Positions 27,259 through 37,345 of a DNA stretch of 64,000 nt are shown piece after piece. Within the stretch, counting starts at the first letter, position 1. Each line of letters starts with the position of its first letter. The notes under the pieces are model-generated. The model saw only the letters and a list, made by a program, of their open reading frames with translations, was not told where the DNA came from and searched no databases. This DNA comes from Pycnococcus provasolii (Eukaryota > Chlorophyta > Pseudoscourfieldiophyceae > Pseudoscourfieldiales > Pycnococcaceae), in assembly GCA_938743325.2 (NCBI GenBank), contig OW568892.1:1-64000 (forward strand), read 5' to 3'. A program made the translations under genes and the position numbers.

Positions 27259-27839
27259 ACTCCAACTTCCTCCTACAACTGCAAGGTGACAATAAGAAGC
27301 CACGACACGTACACGTACACCAGCGAGTGCGCAAGTTGAAGGCTTATTGACTGAGAGGGAGAAGGGAGAACTAATGGCCGCGAAGAAGATGGCCTTACAC
27401 GAGGTTGCGTTGGAGTGGGAGGGGAAGGGGAAGGGGAGGGGAGGGAACTAGGGAAGGGGTCTGGTCCGCGGGAAGGGAAGGGAAGGAAAGGGAAGGGAAG
27501 GGGGGGACTGGTCACTGGTGGGCTGGTTGGGGGGAGAGGGTTGGACTTTGGCGTGAAGTTCAAAGTGGGAACAACACTGTCATCGCAGTTGTGCAGTTGT
27601 GCACCACCAGTAGTACTACTTACCTCAGGGGGAACCGCCTGGACTAGGCAGCCAGGTCCAGGTGGGGAAAGGAGAGGGGAGGTCAGGTGAGAACATCATA
27701 TTTCATTCAAACTGCAAAAGGGAAAACGGTCAAACGGAGAATTCCACAAGTCCAGCTCATCTAGCCCTACCCGGGTAACCCTAACCCTAATTCTGAAACC
27801 CCTTGGGGTGGAAGCTCTTGCATCTCCTAATTGCGCCTC
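27259..27839. other. Divergent promoter region with repeats
   Basis: GGGAAGGGGA-type purine runs (27410-27510), telomere-like boxes at 27773-27792 (GGTAACCCTAACCCTAA) and the 49-bp dispersed repeat at the right end. The 2OG-oxygenase ATG follows the repeat by 7 bp. No gene found. Confidence 0.6.
27784..27832 (+). repeat. 49-bp dispersed repeat, copy 1
   Basis: Identical over 49 bp to 48608-48656, same orientation. Contains the perfect palindrome ACCCCTTGGGGT. Both copies follow CCCTAA-type boxes directly. Confidence 0.95.
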
Positions 27840-28559
27840 ATGCAAAGCAAACACGATCACGCACGCGACGATGACGATGACGAAGACGATGAAGAGAGAA
27901 GGGCGGCGGCGATCGACGCCGTGACTTCCGTGGCAGCAAGGATGATGACACCAAACGCAGGTGTCGCTGTCACGACGCTCAACATGCCCGCATCTCTTCT
28001 GAGCGAAGCTCTAAAAGAGGCGAACGAACTGTACCGCTCGGGTGCGATGACAAAGGGACAGGTGGCGGCGAACGGCGTCGACTTGCCTGGAATCGAACAG
28101 AGAGGAGACTCCGTGCTCTGGCTCCACGAAAGCGGCGTGTACCAAACGCACACGAGTCTGCGCAAGCTCGACGAGGCGATGCAAGCTTTTGTGCAGCAAC
28201 TCGCGCACGAAGTCAAACCCAAGCTCGCTCTTACGGAGCGCACGGACGCTATGCTCGCGTGCTACCCTCCAGGCGCGCGGTACGCGAAGCACGTTGACAA
28301 CCCCGACGGCGACGGACGCGACGGCGACGGGCGGCGCATCGCGTTGGTGTACTACCTGAACGACGACGACTGGACGGACGACGACGCGGGTGCGCTGAGG
28401 CTTTACCACCCGATTTCTGACGGGCATGACGACGTCTTGCCGCGTCGCGACGTCTTGGTGGTGTTTCGCGCGGACCGCGTCGCTCACGAGGTGCTCGCGC
28501 CGCGGCTGCGTCGGCGGTGGGCGCTCACGACGTGGTGGTGCGCGTACGAGCACGAGTAA
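27840..28559 (+). CDS. 2OG-Fe(II) oxygenase, EGLN/prolyl-hydroxylase-like (239 aa)
   Basis: Double-stranded beta-helix dioxygenase using 2-oxoglutarate and Fe(II). Metal ligands are in YPPGARYAKHVDNP (H-x-D, about 143-145) and VFRADRVAHEVL (distal His). Other family marks are RIALVYYLNDDDW, GALRLYHP and the closing RRRWALTTWWCAYE with the 2OG-binding Arg. The layout is that of PHD/EGLN-type prolyl hydroxylases, not collagen-type P4H. No signal peptide; the N-terminus is Asp-rich (coded by GAC/GAT repeats). Substrate unknown. The start lies immediately after the 49-bp repeat. Confidence 0.88.
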   Translation: MQSKHDHARDDDDDEDDEERRAAAIDAVTSVAARMMTPNAGVAVTTLNMPASLLSEALKEANELYRSGAMTKGQVAANGVDLPGIEQRGDSVLWLHESGVYQTHTSLRKLDEAMQAFVQQLAHEVKPKLALTERTDAMLACYPPGARYAKHVDNPDGDGRDGDGRRIALVYYLNDDDWTDDDAGALRLYHPISDGHDDVLPRRDVLVVFRADRVAHEVLAPRLRRRWALTTWWCAYEHE

Positions 28560-28734
28560 TAACATGTTGTATGTACCAACTACAGTAGTACTACCTTTGA
28601 ACCCCGCCCCGTAACCCTAACCCTAATCCGCTGTTCCCCCTGCCCGATTTCCGATTCGCCGATTTGCCTCCTGTGGTCCCAAAACACTCCGATCCCCCTT
28701 GTGACCGTACGCACCATAACAGTTCACACCCGTC

Positions 28735-29598
28735 ATGGCCGTCGCAGCTCGCACGCCACGAACAAGGCTCCAACCGCGGGCCAGTCCGCGTCGCACGCAC
28801 GTGCGCGGCAGGTGCACGCCTCCGTCGTCGCCGGCACCAGGAGGATCGGCACCCACGCCAGGATCGTCGCGACTCGTCGACCCGTCATCCCCGGAAGAGT
28901 CCGCGGACGAAGCTGCGGCGGCAATCTGCAGGTTCGTGACGAACAACGGCAAAACCAAGAGCATGCTACAAGTCGAGCTTTATGTCCCTCCAATCTTCAG
29001 AAGTGACATCGACGACTGGCCGGGGGGCATAAGACAGCAGTTCCAAGTCGCCGCGCCCATGGTGGAGCGCATGCTCCTCGAAGTTAGGCGCGTCGCAAAC
29101 GGCGAACTAGACGGACGACTCACGCCGGAGGTGATTGACAATGCGGACGCCGTGGGACTTTGGAGCAGCCCTAAACTGTTATGTGTCTTGCACCCAACGG
29201 CTGAGACACTCAACACGATCATCGAGCGTTCTCAGGAGCCTTCCTGCCAAGTCGTGATTCTCGTCAACCCGCAGTGGACGACGCGAGAGTCTCAGGTGAT
29301 CAGCGACTTTGGAATCGGGCCTTGGAGGCAGCGCGCTGAAGATTTCCTCTCACAGTTCACAACCGCATTCTCGCAGATGGAGCGTCGTGTATCCGGGGTG
29401 ACGGCACGCGTCGTTCGATCATATCCAGAACGATATGTGCTGATTCACGAAGACGCGGAAATCGCGTCGTTCGAGGATGAGCCCACCTTGGCAGAAATCA
29501 AAAGTGCACTCGCGGAAAGCGGCGTCGGTGACGAAGCTGGCGGGTTGTTCGAACGTTTGAAAGGGCAGTTCATGTTCAACGCCAACAGCCTCAAGTGA
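28735..29598 (+). CDS. DUF1995 (LPA3-like) plastid protein (287 aa)
   Basis: ATG at 28735. Residues 1-50 are Arg/Pro/Ser-rich and transit-peptide-like. Then come AICRFVTNNGKTKSMLQVEL, VAAPMVERMLLEVRR and CQVVILVNPQWT, matching the DUF1995 domain of plastid proteins. One land-plant relative, LPA3, assists photosystem II assembly. The end, GGLFERLKGQFMFNANSL, also fits. The link to PSII assembly is inference from the family. Telomere-like CCCTAACCCTAA lies 110 bp upstream (28612-28627). Confidence 0.7.
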   Translation: MAVAARTPRTRLQPRASPRRTHVRGRCTPPSSPAPGGSAPTPGSSRLVDPSSPEESADEAAAAICRFVTNNGKTKSMLQVELYVPPIFRSDIDDWPGGIRQQFQVAAPMVERMLLEVRRVANGELDGRLTPEVIDNADAVGLWSSPKLLCVLHPTAETLNTIIERSQEPSCQVVILVNPQWTTRESQVISDFGIGPWRQRAEDFLSQFTTAFSQMERRVSGVTARVVRSYPERYVLIHEDAEIASFEDEPTLAEIKSALAESGVGDEAGGLFERLKGQFMFNANSLK

Positions 29599-29830
29599 AT
29601 TTTTTAACTCAATTCGTGTTGTTGTATTAGATTTTTAAGGAAGGCAAAAGTGATTACACGTCATCATCGGCCTGCGCGAACTGGAAAAAAGAACTGTGCT
29701 TGTTCTCTGAATCAACATCACAACATCATCCAATACAGCAGTCTCTCCGTCATCTCTCCGTTGTCTCTCTCTCCGTCGTCGTCGTCGTCGTCGTCTCTCT
29801 CTCCGTCTCTTCGTGTCTGCCACTCACTCT

Positions 29831-30928
29831 TTAAGAAGCCGGCTGATCATCCTCGATCGCTGCAACCGCAACGTCAGGCGGTGGAACGGGCGCGGACGGA
29901 GGAGGTGGTACAGCCGCCGACGCCTTGGACTTCTTTCCCCCTCCTGTGGTGACTGACTCTCCCTTCTTCAGCTTCGCAGCTGTTCGCGGAGTCGCGTTGC
30001 CGTGCGTCTCGCGAATGTCGCGAACGGACTGCAGCATTTTCTCCGGAACGGGGTTGCGCATCTTTCCCTTCCCCTCCGGTCCCTTTCGGTCCGCCGCGAG
30101 GATGAGCGTGCGCCAGCGGTCCTTCACCTGCGTTCCCGTGCGCTTGGGTTCGTCCTTTTCGTCGTTGCCAATCTCCTTCGTGATTGCCGCCCAGCATCCG
30201 TGGTGCATGCCGAACTTCACGAGGTAGTCGACGATGACCTGCGTCTCGTCCTGCTCCCAGGGGCTGTACGTGTTGCTCTTCTTGTCCTCGCCATCCGCCT
30301 TGGGCTTCTTCTCCTTCTTCTCCTTTGGCACCTTCTTCGCCTTCGGTGCCTTGGACTTGGGCGCGTTCGACGGCACCTTCATTTCGAGCGCCTCGTAGAA
30401 CGCGGCATTCATGACAGGAACTGCCATAGCACGCTTTCCCGACTTGCGCGCGTCCGCCTCGCGAGCCGATAACGAGCTGAGGCTGATGGAGTTCGTGCCC
30501 TCGAGCAACATGCCCTTGTACGCGACGATGACCCCGCCATTTGAGCCCGCCGCGGGACCATCCTCAGGCGCGCGCTCGTCGAGCTCGATGCGCGTCTCGC
30601 CGTCGAGCGTGTAGAGCATCAGCTTTTCCACGTCGACTTTCGCAATCTTGCTGAGCTCCTTCTTGAGTTCGAGCACGTTGGTGGATGGCGCGACTTCCAG
30701 CTTGATGATCTTGCCGTTGAGCGTGTTTTCCACCTCGAGTGAGACTTTCTTCTCCTTCAGGTCCGCGTACTTGTTCTCCGGCACGGGAGGGGGTGGCGCG
30801 GGAGCCTTGCCCTTTCCCTTCTTCGCGGGTGGCGGTGGTGGAGCCGCATCGCTTTCCTCGCGTCCACGCTTCTTGGGGGGTGCCGGCGCCGTCTCGGCTG
30901 CCGATGCGTTTGCTGCCGTTCGTCCCAT
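29831..30928 (-). CDS. Telobox-Myb protein with ubiquitin-like domain (TRFL-type telomere binder, 365 aa)
   Basis: Residues 60-145 look ubiquitin-like (KVSLEVENTLNGKIIKLEV, NVLELKKELSKIAK, MLYTLDGETRIEL, GGVIVAYKGMLL). Residues 221-310 form a single Myb/SANT domain with three spaced Trp (W224, W246, W272), a telobox TQVKDRWRTLILAAD and a fourth-helix segment RNPVPEKMLQSVRDIRE. This ubiquitin-like plus C-terminal telobox-Myb-with-fourth-helix layout is that of plant TRFL/TBP1/NgTRF1 double-stranded telomere-binding proteins. Lys-rich nuclear signals lie between the domains, and the ends are proline-rich. Binding to TTAGGG here is inferred. Confidence 0.8.
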   Translation of the reverse strand: MGRTAANASAAETAPAPPKKRGREESDAAPPPPPAKKGKGKAPAPPPPVPENKYADLKEKKVSLEVENTLNGKIIKLEVAPSTNVLELKKELSKIAKVDVEKLMLYTLDGETRIELDERAPEDGPAAGSNGGVIVAYKGMLLEGTNSISLSSLSAREADARKSGKRAMAVPVMNAAFYEALEMKVPSNAPKSKAPKAKKVPKEKKEKKPKADGEDKKSNTYSPWEQDETQVIVDYLVKFGMHHGCWAAITKEIGNDEKDEPKRTGTQVKDRWRTLILAADRKGPEGKGKMRNPVPEKMLQSVRDIRETHGNATPRTAAKLKKGESVTTGGGKKSKASAAVPPPPSAPVPPPDVAVAAIEDDQPAS

Positions 30929-31945
30929 GTTGCTGTACTGTTCGAGCTGAGGTTGGATTTTCTGGAGGACGGAAGAGGTCAGGAGGTCCGCGAGGTCGCT
31001 GCCGAGTGCTTTCGTCGTGGTTGCTAAGTTTGTTATGCTTTCTATCCCAATATCATTTGAAAAAGGTCACGGTGTGTTTGTGTGTGTGTGTCACAGAAGT
31101 TGTTGTGTGAGTCGAGTGTGTGCGGAAAACGCTCTCATGACACCTACACCAAAAAGGCAAACACTGTTTCTCCTGGGAAACGAGACAGGAATTGGAAAGA
31201 AGGGAAAAAAAAACAGAAAGGCAACATGGCACGGTCACCCGCCACATGACATGCGTGACAAAGAGGCAGACGTACGTACCCGCAGCTGTCAGTCAAAGGA
31301 GAGGGAGAAGGGGTTACTCTTCACTGGTGAGCGGAATGAGGGCTTTTCGTTCAAGGGTAGTCGTGAGTAATGGCGCAGAGGGCTTTCCTCTTCGGGGTCG
31401 GGTCGGGATCGAGGTCGGGGTCTAGGGGCACAGAGCGTCAGAGGCGGCGATCGGCCGCGCCAAACCCTCAAACGACGAAAGAGGGACGAGGCGAGGGGCA
31501 AAAGCAGGGAAGGAGAGGAGGGGAGGGGCGACAAAAACCAACATCGGGCTTTTCCTTCAAGCGACCCGAAGCCCGAAGAGGTTAGAGGGGACCCCCGACC
31601 TTCGAAGGGCGAATCCCGACCTCATCAATTAGGCAGTGCCCTCGGACTGGGGATCTCGACTGGGGGATTCGAGAGCGAGCGAGGCGAGCGACGAACCCGA
31701 AGGGGGAAGGCGCGTGCCATTTTATGACCGTTGGCCCCTGTGCCCAACGGTCATGTTTCTGAGACCCCGAATGCAATCCTGAGTTCATGGGATCCCCCAG
31801 TCCTCTTCCCAACCCCGAAATCACTCCCCCACTCATTTGATTCGGGGTTGGTTCTCAGAAACCCGCCGCCATCTCGACCTTCGTCATCTTTCTTCACCCT
31901 TCTCCCCCTCGAGCAGAGCACAGCACAGCAGAGCGCATCAGCGCA
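30929..31945. other. Divergent intergenic region with hairpins
   Basis: About 1 kb between the telobox-Myb gene and SRP72. No gene supported. It holds a hairpin ATGACCGTTGG/CCAACGGTCAT (31724-31754) and, adjoining it, an inverted-repeat element 31755-31862. ORFs here are short and follow G-rich repeated words (GGTCGGGATCGAGGTCGGGG). Confidence 0.6.
31755..31862. repeat. Small foldback element upstream of SRP72
   Basis: GTTTCTGAGACCCCGAAT (31755-31772) is inverted at 31840-31862 as ATTCGGGGTTGGTTCTCAG plus AAAC, with four extra bases in the right arm. Total 108 bp, no coding. The ATTCGGGGTT word is shared with the foldback element at 3431-3686, so the two may be one family. Confidence 0.65.
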
Positions 31946-34018
31946 ATGGAGTCCCTCGCCGTCGCCATACGGCGCAACGACGAGAGGAAGGTCAACAAGT
32001 ACGCCGACGACGTCCTCAACAACAAACACCACGACGACGAGGGCGCAGAACTGTTAGAGGAGCACAAACACACAGCCACCTTGGCCAAGGCGACGTGTCT
32101 CATACGCAAAAACAACTCGCTCAAAACGGCTGAGGCGATCTTAGCAGAACTCGCGTCGGACGACCCAGACGCACGCCTGAAGAGAGCGTACTGCCTCTAC
32201 CGCCTTGACGAACACGCTGCGGCACTCAAACTGCTCGACACAGCCAACCCGGCGCACCAGCCTCTCGCCGCGCAGCTGCACTACAGGCTGGGAAACCACG
32301 CGGACTCAGCCGCGACGTACGAAGCGCTGCTCACAAACGACGTCGACGCGGCGGAGGACCTCGACGTACGCGCAAACCTTGTCGCAGCGCTCACGCTCGC
32401 GGGACGCGCGGCGGACGTGCCTTCCGTGCTCGCCAAATTTGGTGCGACGGGCGGAGAAACGGAGTCGTTCGAGCTCGCGTTCAACCTCGCCACCGCGCGC
32501 GTCGCCGCCACGCCAGGTGTCGCCGCCAGCGCGAACGAGGCGGCTGGGGAACTGCAGGCTGCGCGCGTGCTTGGCGCGTCGAACTTGGAAGATCTCGACA
32601 ACGTCGAGCTCGCGGTGGAACTGGCGCCCGTCGACGTGCAGCTCGCGTACGTAGACGCGCTCGCGGGACGCACGGCATCGGCGGCATCCAGGCTGGAGGA
32701 ACTTCTCAAATTATCAGACTCGCTTGACGACGACACCGTCGCGGTCGCCACCATCAACAACGTGGCGGCGCACCTCTCGCTGTCGTCCGCCGCGTCGTCG
32801 AACTCGTCCATAACGGCGGACGCTCTGCTCAAGCGCGTCGACAAGCTGTGCGCGCCGCGATCAGCCACAAACCTTGGCGGTGCGCCACGCGCCAATCTCA
32901 GGCTCACGCCCGTGCAGGACAGGGCGCTGCTGTTCAACCGCGCTCTGCTGCAGCACCACACCAACAAGGCGCAGCTAGCCCGCCAGTCAGCCGCGGCGCT
33001 GTGCGAGCGCTTCCCCACGGATGCGGAGGCGCAGCTTCTGCTTGCAAGCTGCCAAGATCGTGGCGCGGCGACGTCGTCGACGTCCTCACGAGCGGCGAAA
33101 GCAGAGGAGGCTCTCAGGCGGTTCTTGGAGACGGCGGAGGGCGCGCCAGCCGCCGCCGCGACGTTCGCGCTCGCGCACTGCGCGGCAGCCGTCGGCGACC
33201 TCGCGCGAGCCGCAAGTGTGCTGCAGGGCCTTCCCGAAGCGTGGAGCATGCTTCCGGGCGTGGTGGCGACGCGACGGGCAATCATGCAGATCCAGGGTGG
33301 TGGTGATGGAGCCGACGGCGAGCTTCTGCAAGAGGCTGTGAACTACTGGACAGGCATTCAACGCTCCGGGCGTGCGCCGTCAGACGCGAACGGGGCGCCT
33401 GCGTTGCCAGATGACGCCTTGAGGCACCTCGCCGCGTTGCGTCCGGCTGCGGCAGCGGCTCTACTCGAGCGTGGGGATGGTGCTACCGCGGCAACGTTGT
33501 ACGAGGCGGCGCTGGCGGACAGTGGCAACGACAACGCGCTTCAAGCTGGACGAATTCACGCAGTTGCGCTCGTTGACCCGTACCGCGCTGACGAGCTCGC
33601 GGAGGACCTTCCCGAGCTGACTCTGCTGGATGGAGAGGCGCTCGAGAAGCAAGCTCCGCCAACTGCTGCCGCAGTCGCGGCAGCTGCAGCAGACGGCGCG
33701 GCGACTGCCGAGGGTGGGACGGCAGAAGCCGTGGCTCAGCGCAAGAAGCGCAAGCGGAAAATCCGGTTGCCAAAGAATTACCAGCCGGGCGACCCGCCGC
33801 CAGACCCGGAGAGATGGATCCCGAAGTGGGAGCGTGCAGCCTTCAAAAAGCAGCGCAAGCGCAGGGAGAAGGAGATGGAGAAGTCAGGCGCCGTGCGCGG
33901 TGCGCAGGGCAAGGGTGCCATCGACGCATCGCTGGACGCATCTGCCACGCCTGCAGCACCGACCGCCGTCGCCGACGCGCCGGCGCGAGGAAAGAAGGGA
34001 AAGAAGGGGCGGCGTTAA
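31946..34018 (+). CDS. SRP72: Signal recognition particle protein SRP72 (690 aa)
   Basis: Cytosolic SRP subunit that, with SRP68, binds 7S RNA and supports co-translational targeting to the ER. The N-terminal ~560 residues are TPR-like helical repeats (ATCLIRKNNSLKTAEAILAE, RLKRAYCLYRLDEHAAALK, AQLHYRLGNHADSAATYEAL). The conserved RNA-binding segment is at about 597-630: RKIRLPKNYQPGDPPPDPER followed by WIPKWER. A basic tail ends KKGKKGRR. Length matches the family. ATG 31946. It is tail-to-tail with the Kv channel (192 bp). Confidence 0.93.
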   Translation: MESLAVAIRRNDERKVNKYADDVLNNKHHDDEGAELLEEHKHTATLAKATCLIRKNNSLKTAEAILAELASDDPDARLKRAYCLYRLDEHAAALKLLDTANPAHQPLAAQLHYRLGNHADSAATYEALLTNDVDAAEDLDVRANLVAALTLAGRAADVPSVLAKFGATGGETESFELAFNLATARVAATPGVAASANEAAGELQAARVLGASNLEDLDNVELAVELAPVDVQLAYVDALAGRTASAASRLEELLKLSDSLDDDTVAVATINNVAAHLSLSSAASSNSSITADALLKRVDKLCAPRSATNLGGAPRANLRLTPVQDRALLFNRALLQHHTNKAQLARQSAAALCERFPTDAEAQLLLASCQDRGAATSSTSSRAAKAEEALRRFLETAEGAPAAAATFALAHCAAAVGDLARAASVLQGLPEAWSMLPGVVATRRAIMQIQGGGDGADGELLQEAVNYWTGIQRSGRAPSDANGAPALPDDALRHLAALRPAAAAALLERGDGATAATLYEAALADSGNDNALQAGRIHAVALVDPYRADELAEDLPELTLLDGEALEKQAPPTAAAVAAAAADGAATAEGGTAEAVAQRKKRKRKIRLPKNYQPGDPPPDPERWIPKWERAAFKKQRKRREKEMEKSGAVRGAQGKGAIDASLDASATPAAPTAVADAPARGKKGKKGRR

Positions 34019-34209
34019 AACACCTATAAGGTCGCTCATTCAGTAATGGAATGTACTTTACTTTGTCGAGCGGGTCGTCCTTTCGCACCATCTTTGCGGT
34101 CTCTCAAGCGTGCGTCCTGGATCGCGATCTCGTTTCGACAGCTGGCTTCGTGGGCGTTGTTCCCACAGGAGCGGGATTTCCGCCGCTCTGCTCTTGACTG
34201 GGCCGTCCG

Positions 34210-36420
34210 CTATTTTGCGATGGGTTTGTTAAGGGTAGGGTTCGAGATCCGTCTGCTCCCTATGCCACCGCTGGAACGCGAGTCGTCCTTGTACTCCACC
34301 TTGGCAACGAGCACAGAATCCTCGAGGTCCGTCAACTCGCGATCGAGCTCGTCAATCTGCTTGAACATGTGGTTCGAGTCCTCGCCGACGATGCGCAGCT
34401 TGCGACAAAGCAGTTTGCTCCTTTCCAGCTGCCTCGTGAATCCGGTCGAATGTAGGTGGTCAGCAATCGCGAAGAGCTCCTCCATGTTACTCTGCGAGCT
34501 TCGCGCAGCCTCGAGCTGCGTGATGAGATCGTCCATGAGATTCTTTCGTTTCTGCACCTTGCTCATCATCGCAATCTGGTTTCCGCTGTCCTCCTTGAGC
34601 GATCTGTTGATTGACGTCCCAGCCACGGCGTGGATGATGCGGCCAAGCTGCCCAGTCTTCGTCTCGGTGAGCTTCTTCTTGTAGGCCACCTGATCCACAA
34701 TCTCCTTGAAGATTTCCTTGTGCTGCTTGAGCATTTCCACAAGCTTTTCGTGGTTAGGGATCACCGTCTTCGCCTTTGACTGCAACTTATCGTTCTCCTG
34801 ATATCTAACCCACTGCGTGGTGAAGTGCGCGCCGATGACGGATATTGGCAGAGCCGTGATGATGATGGACGCAATCATCGTAACGCTCGCGACGAGCTTT
34901 CCTAGTGGCGTGACGGGGATCACGTCGCCGTATCCCACAGTCATGAGTGTGACGATGCACCACCAGAAGGTGGCTGGGATGGACGGGAAGTCGTCCTTCA
35001 CGTCACCGGAAAGCTCGGCGTAGTACGCGAGCGTGCTGAAGAGCACCATGCTCAGAATGAGCAGGAACATAAGCATCCCGAGCATGTCCATAGACTCCAT
35101 GACTGCCGTTCCCACAACCTGCATCTTGCCAAATCGGCCTCCGAGCTTAAGCACGCGGAACACGCGCACGAGGCGGATGATGCGAACGATGCGCGTGTTG
35201 CTCGTGTCGCCGATGATGCTGCCGAGCGCAATCTCGACGTAGAAGGGCAGGATGGCGACGAAGTCAATCAGGTTCATCGTCTGCTTGAAGAAGTTCCACC
35301 TCTGTGCCGCCGACCAGAACTTGAGCGCGTACTCGACGGTGAACGCCGCGACGCACACCACCTCGAGCATGTAGAAGACGTCCTTCGACTGCTGGTCCTC
35401 GAGCTCGGGCAGCGTCTCGAGGCAGAACGTCACGGAGCTGATGAAAATAAGCAGCAGGATGGTGGTGGACGCAAGCCAAGCGAAGAAGCTGTACTCCGTG
35501 TTGGTCATGAAGTCGAACACTTCCGCCTGAACTCTCTCGTACGCTCGTTTTGAGTGCTTGCGCTCGTCGGGCGCGTCGCCGTCACCAGCCGCCTTGTTGT
35601 CGCCAAACGGCGACTCCTTCCCGCTGTCGAGCCGGAACACGGCGTCGATGTCGTTCTGCAGCGCCTCGCGCTCTTTCTCTGCGTCCGGCCTGTCTATGGG
35701 TAGCAAGTCGCGATTCTGCGTGGTGAGGCGAGCTCGTATCGACTTGCCCTTCAGGTTCTTCAGCAGCTTTTCCGCAAGTTCCGGCCTGACTCCAGGTATC
35801 AATCCCTCCGTGGAGCGACGTGCTTGCGTCTTCGACTTTGTGAGCTTCGCCTTTTCAATTGTTTCGGGTGTGCCCGCGCCGATGTAGTACTTGGACGATG
35901 CTTCGAGCCCGGGCAAGGCTGTCTTCGCCCTAGCGAGCGGGTCTTTGTTATCTGCGCCCGACGTGCTTTCGTTCCCGGCCGCCGCCGTCTCACCTACGCG
36001 AGGCGCCCCCGACCCGTGACCTTCGTCCTCCTCCGCCTCGAGTCCTCCCATGACGTTGACGCGCGACGCGAGCACGACCACCGCCCTGAGCTTTGACCAT
36101 CGCTCTCGCGCGAGCTTGCTCTGCGCCTTTTCGCCCGCATCCGGCGACGGCGGTCCCGAGTCGCCGGCGAGCTCCGGCGCCGGCGCGTTACCCAACTGCA
36201 AGTGCGTCGTCGTGCCTGAGAGAGATGCTTCGCCATTGTTCTCACCACCAGTACCAGTACCACCACCACCACCAGCATCAGCAGCAGCCGAGCTGAGTCC
36301 CGCGAGTTCTTTGGAGATATCCTGCGAGATGCGCCTCTGCAGCTGTCTGTCTCTGTCGTCGTCGTCGTCGTCAAGAGCGCTGCTACTTCTCGCCACGGCG
36401 CGGCCTATGGGGACGGGCAT
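34210..36420 (-). CDS. Voltage-gated potassium channel, Kv-type (736 aa)
   Basis: Six-TM single-pore-domain subunit. S1 begins near residue 305 (FAWLASTTILLLIFISSVTF). S4 carries the regular arginines RIVRIIRLVRVFRVLKLGG. The pore helix and filter are PATFWWCIVTLMTVGYGDVI (TVGYGD about 492), and S6 is IIITALPISVIG with the PxxV-like bend. The ~300-residue N-terminus is acidic/low-complexity with no recognisable T1 domain. The C-terminus is helical and charged, probably coiled coil. No cyclic-nucleotide domain. It would repolarise the plasma membrane in an excitable flagellate; this role is inference. ATG 36420. Confidence 0.92.
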   Translation of the reverse strand: MPVPIGRAVARSSSALDDDDDDRDRQLQRRISQDISKELAGLSSAAADAGGGGGTGTGGENNGEASLSGTTTHLQLGNAPAPELAGDSGPPSPDAGEKAQSKLARERWSKLRAVVVLASRVNVMGGLEAEEDEGHGSGAPRVGETAAAGNESTSGADNKDPLARAKTALPGLEASSKYYIGAGTPETIEKAKLTKSKTQARRSTEGLIPGVRPELAEKLLKNLKGKSIRARLTTQNRDLLPIDRPDAEKEREALQNDIDAVFRLDSGKESPFGDNKAAGDGDAPDERKHSKRAYERVQAEVFDFMTNTEYSFFAWLASTTILLLIFISSVTFCLETLPELEDQQSKDVFYMLEVVCVAAFTVEYALKFWSAAQRWNFFKQTMNLIDFVAILPFYVEIALGSIIGDTSNTRIVRIIRLVRVFRVLKLGGRFGKMQVVGTAVMESMDMLGMLMFLLILSMVLFSTLAYYAELSGDVKDDFPSIPATFWWCIVTLMTVGYGDVIPVTPLGKLVASVTMIASIIITALPISVIGAHFTTQWVRYQENDKLQSKAKTVIPNHEKLVEMLKQHKEIFKEIVDQVAYKKKLTETKTGQLGRIIHAVAGTSINRSLKEDSGNQIAMMSKVQKRKNLMDDLITQLEAARSSQSNMEELFAIADHLHSTGFTRQLERSKLLCRKLRIVGEDSNHMFKQIDELDRELTDLEDSVLVAKVEYKDDSRSSGGIGSRRISNPTLNKPIAK

Positions 36421-37345
36421 GGGGAGATGGGAATGGGGAGAGAGAGAGGATAGACTGGCCGAGAACTATCGCGCAAAGTAAAGGGGAAGGGGAAGGGGAA
36501 GTTGACCCTCGCGAAGGAAAGAGACGTCTGTCAACGGGAGGAGGACGACCCGTGGAGCAGCTCGAGGGAGGTCGTCTATGTAAGGTTAAGGTTGGCCTAA
36601 TGTCGAGTGCAAGGAGGGAAGGGAGGGTTGGTTCTTCCCAATCCCCGGTCCTCACAGGCAACAGGGATGAAGTCACTCGCGCAATGAAGTCCACTGACAG
36701 GTGCGGTATCAGGTATCAGGGTAAAAAGGTTTATCGAGACTGGTTCTTGCTACCGGAGAGGGTTCTCCTTGATCAGCTCCGAGATGAGAGAAGAAGGAGA
36801 AGAAGTCCACGCCTAAAAGTCCTCCCTCAGGCTCAGGCTGTGAGGGAACCAACCGGCACTCATAGTTAGACTATGATAGGGGATACATACTGTCAACCTG
36901 ATGAAAGAGTTCCCCGGCTTCTTACTTGGCGTAACAACATCGGGGAGGCTTTTGGCGGCCTTCTCGGAAACGAAACACACGAACCCTCGCCCTCATCCTA
37001 ACCCTAACCCTAACCCTAACCCTAACCCTAACCCTAACGCTCCTACCCTATCGTAATCCGGTAATAAGGGAAGTCCTCTTCCTGTGATGGCGATGGCTGA
37101 CCTTGAGGCGTAGGGTACGACGAGCACACTTAAGCCGTTCGCCAAGTGCTCCCTTTCATCATGCAAAGGTCAACGTCGAAGGAAGTACGTCACCTCGTAC
37201 GCGCAATGCTGGAATCCGAATCGGGAACGAAGCGAACGTATACAGACTATGGTAAAAGGTTTTCTTTCTTACTATGGTAAAATAACAGCTTGTTGTTGAG
37301 ACAACAAAACACAACAACGAGGAGCAAAGCTTCTTCTGCTACGGC
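36421..37345. other. Intergenic region with interstitial telomeric tract
   Basis: No gene seen. 36996-37038 is (CCCTAA)7, nearly perfect, with CCTCATCCTAACCC at its left and AACGCTCCTACCC at its right. The sequence left of it contains G/A-rich promoter-like runs for the Kv gene. Confidence 0.7.
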
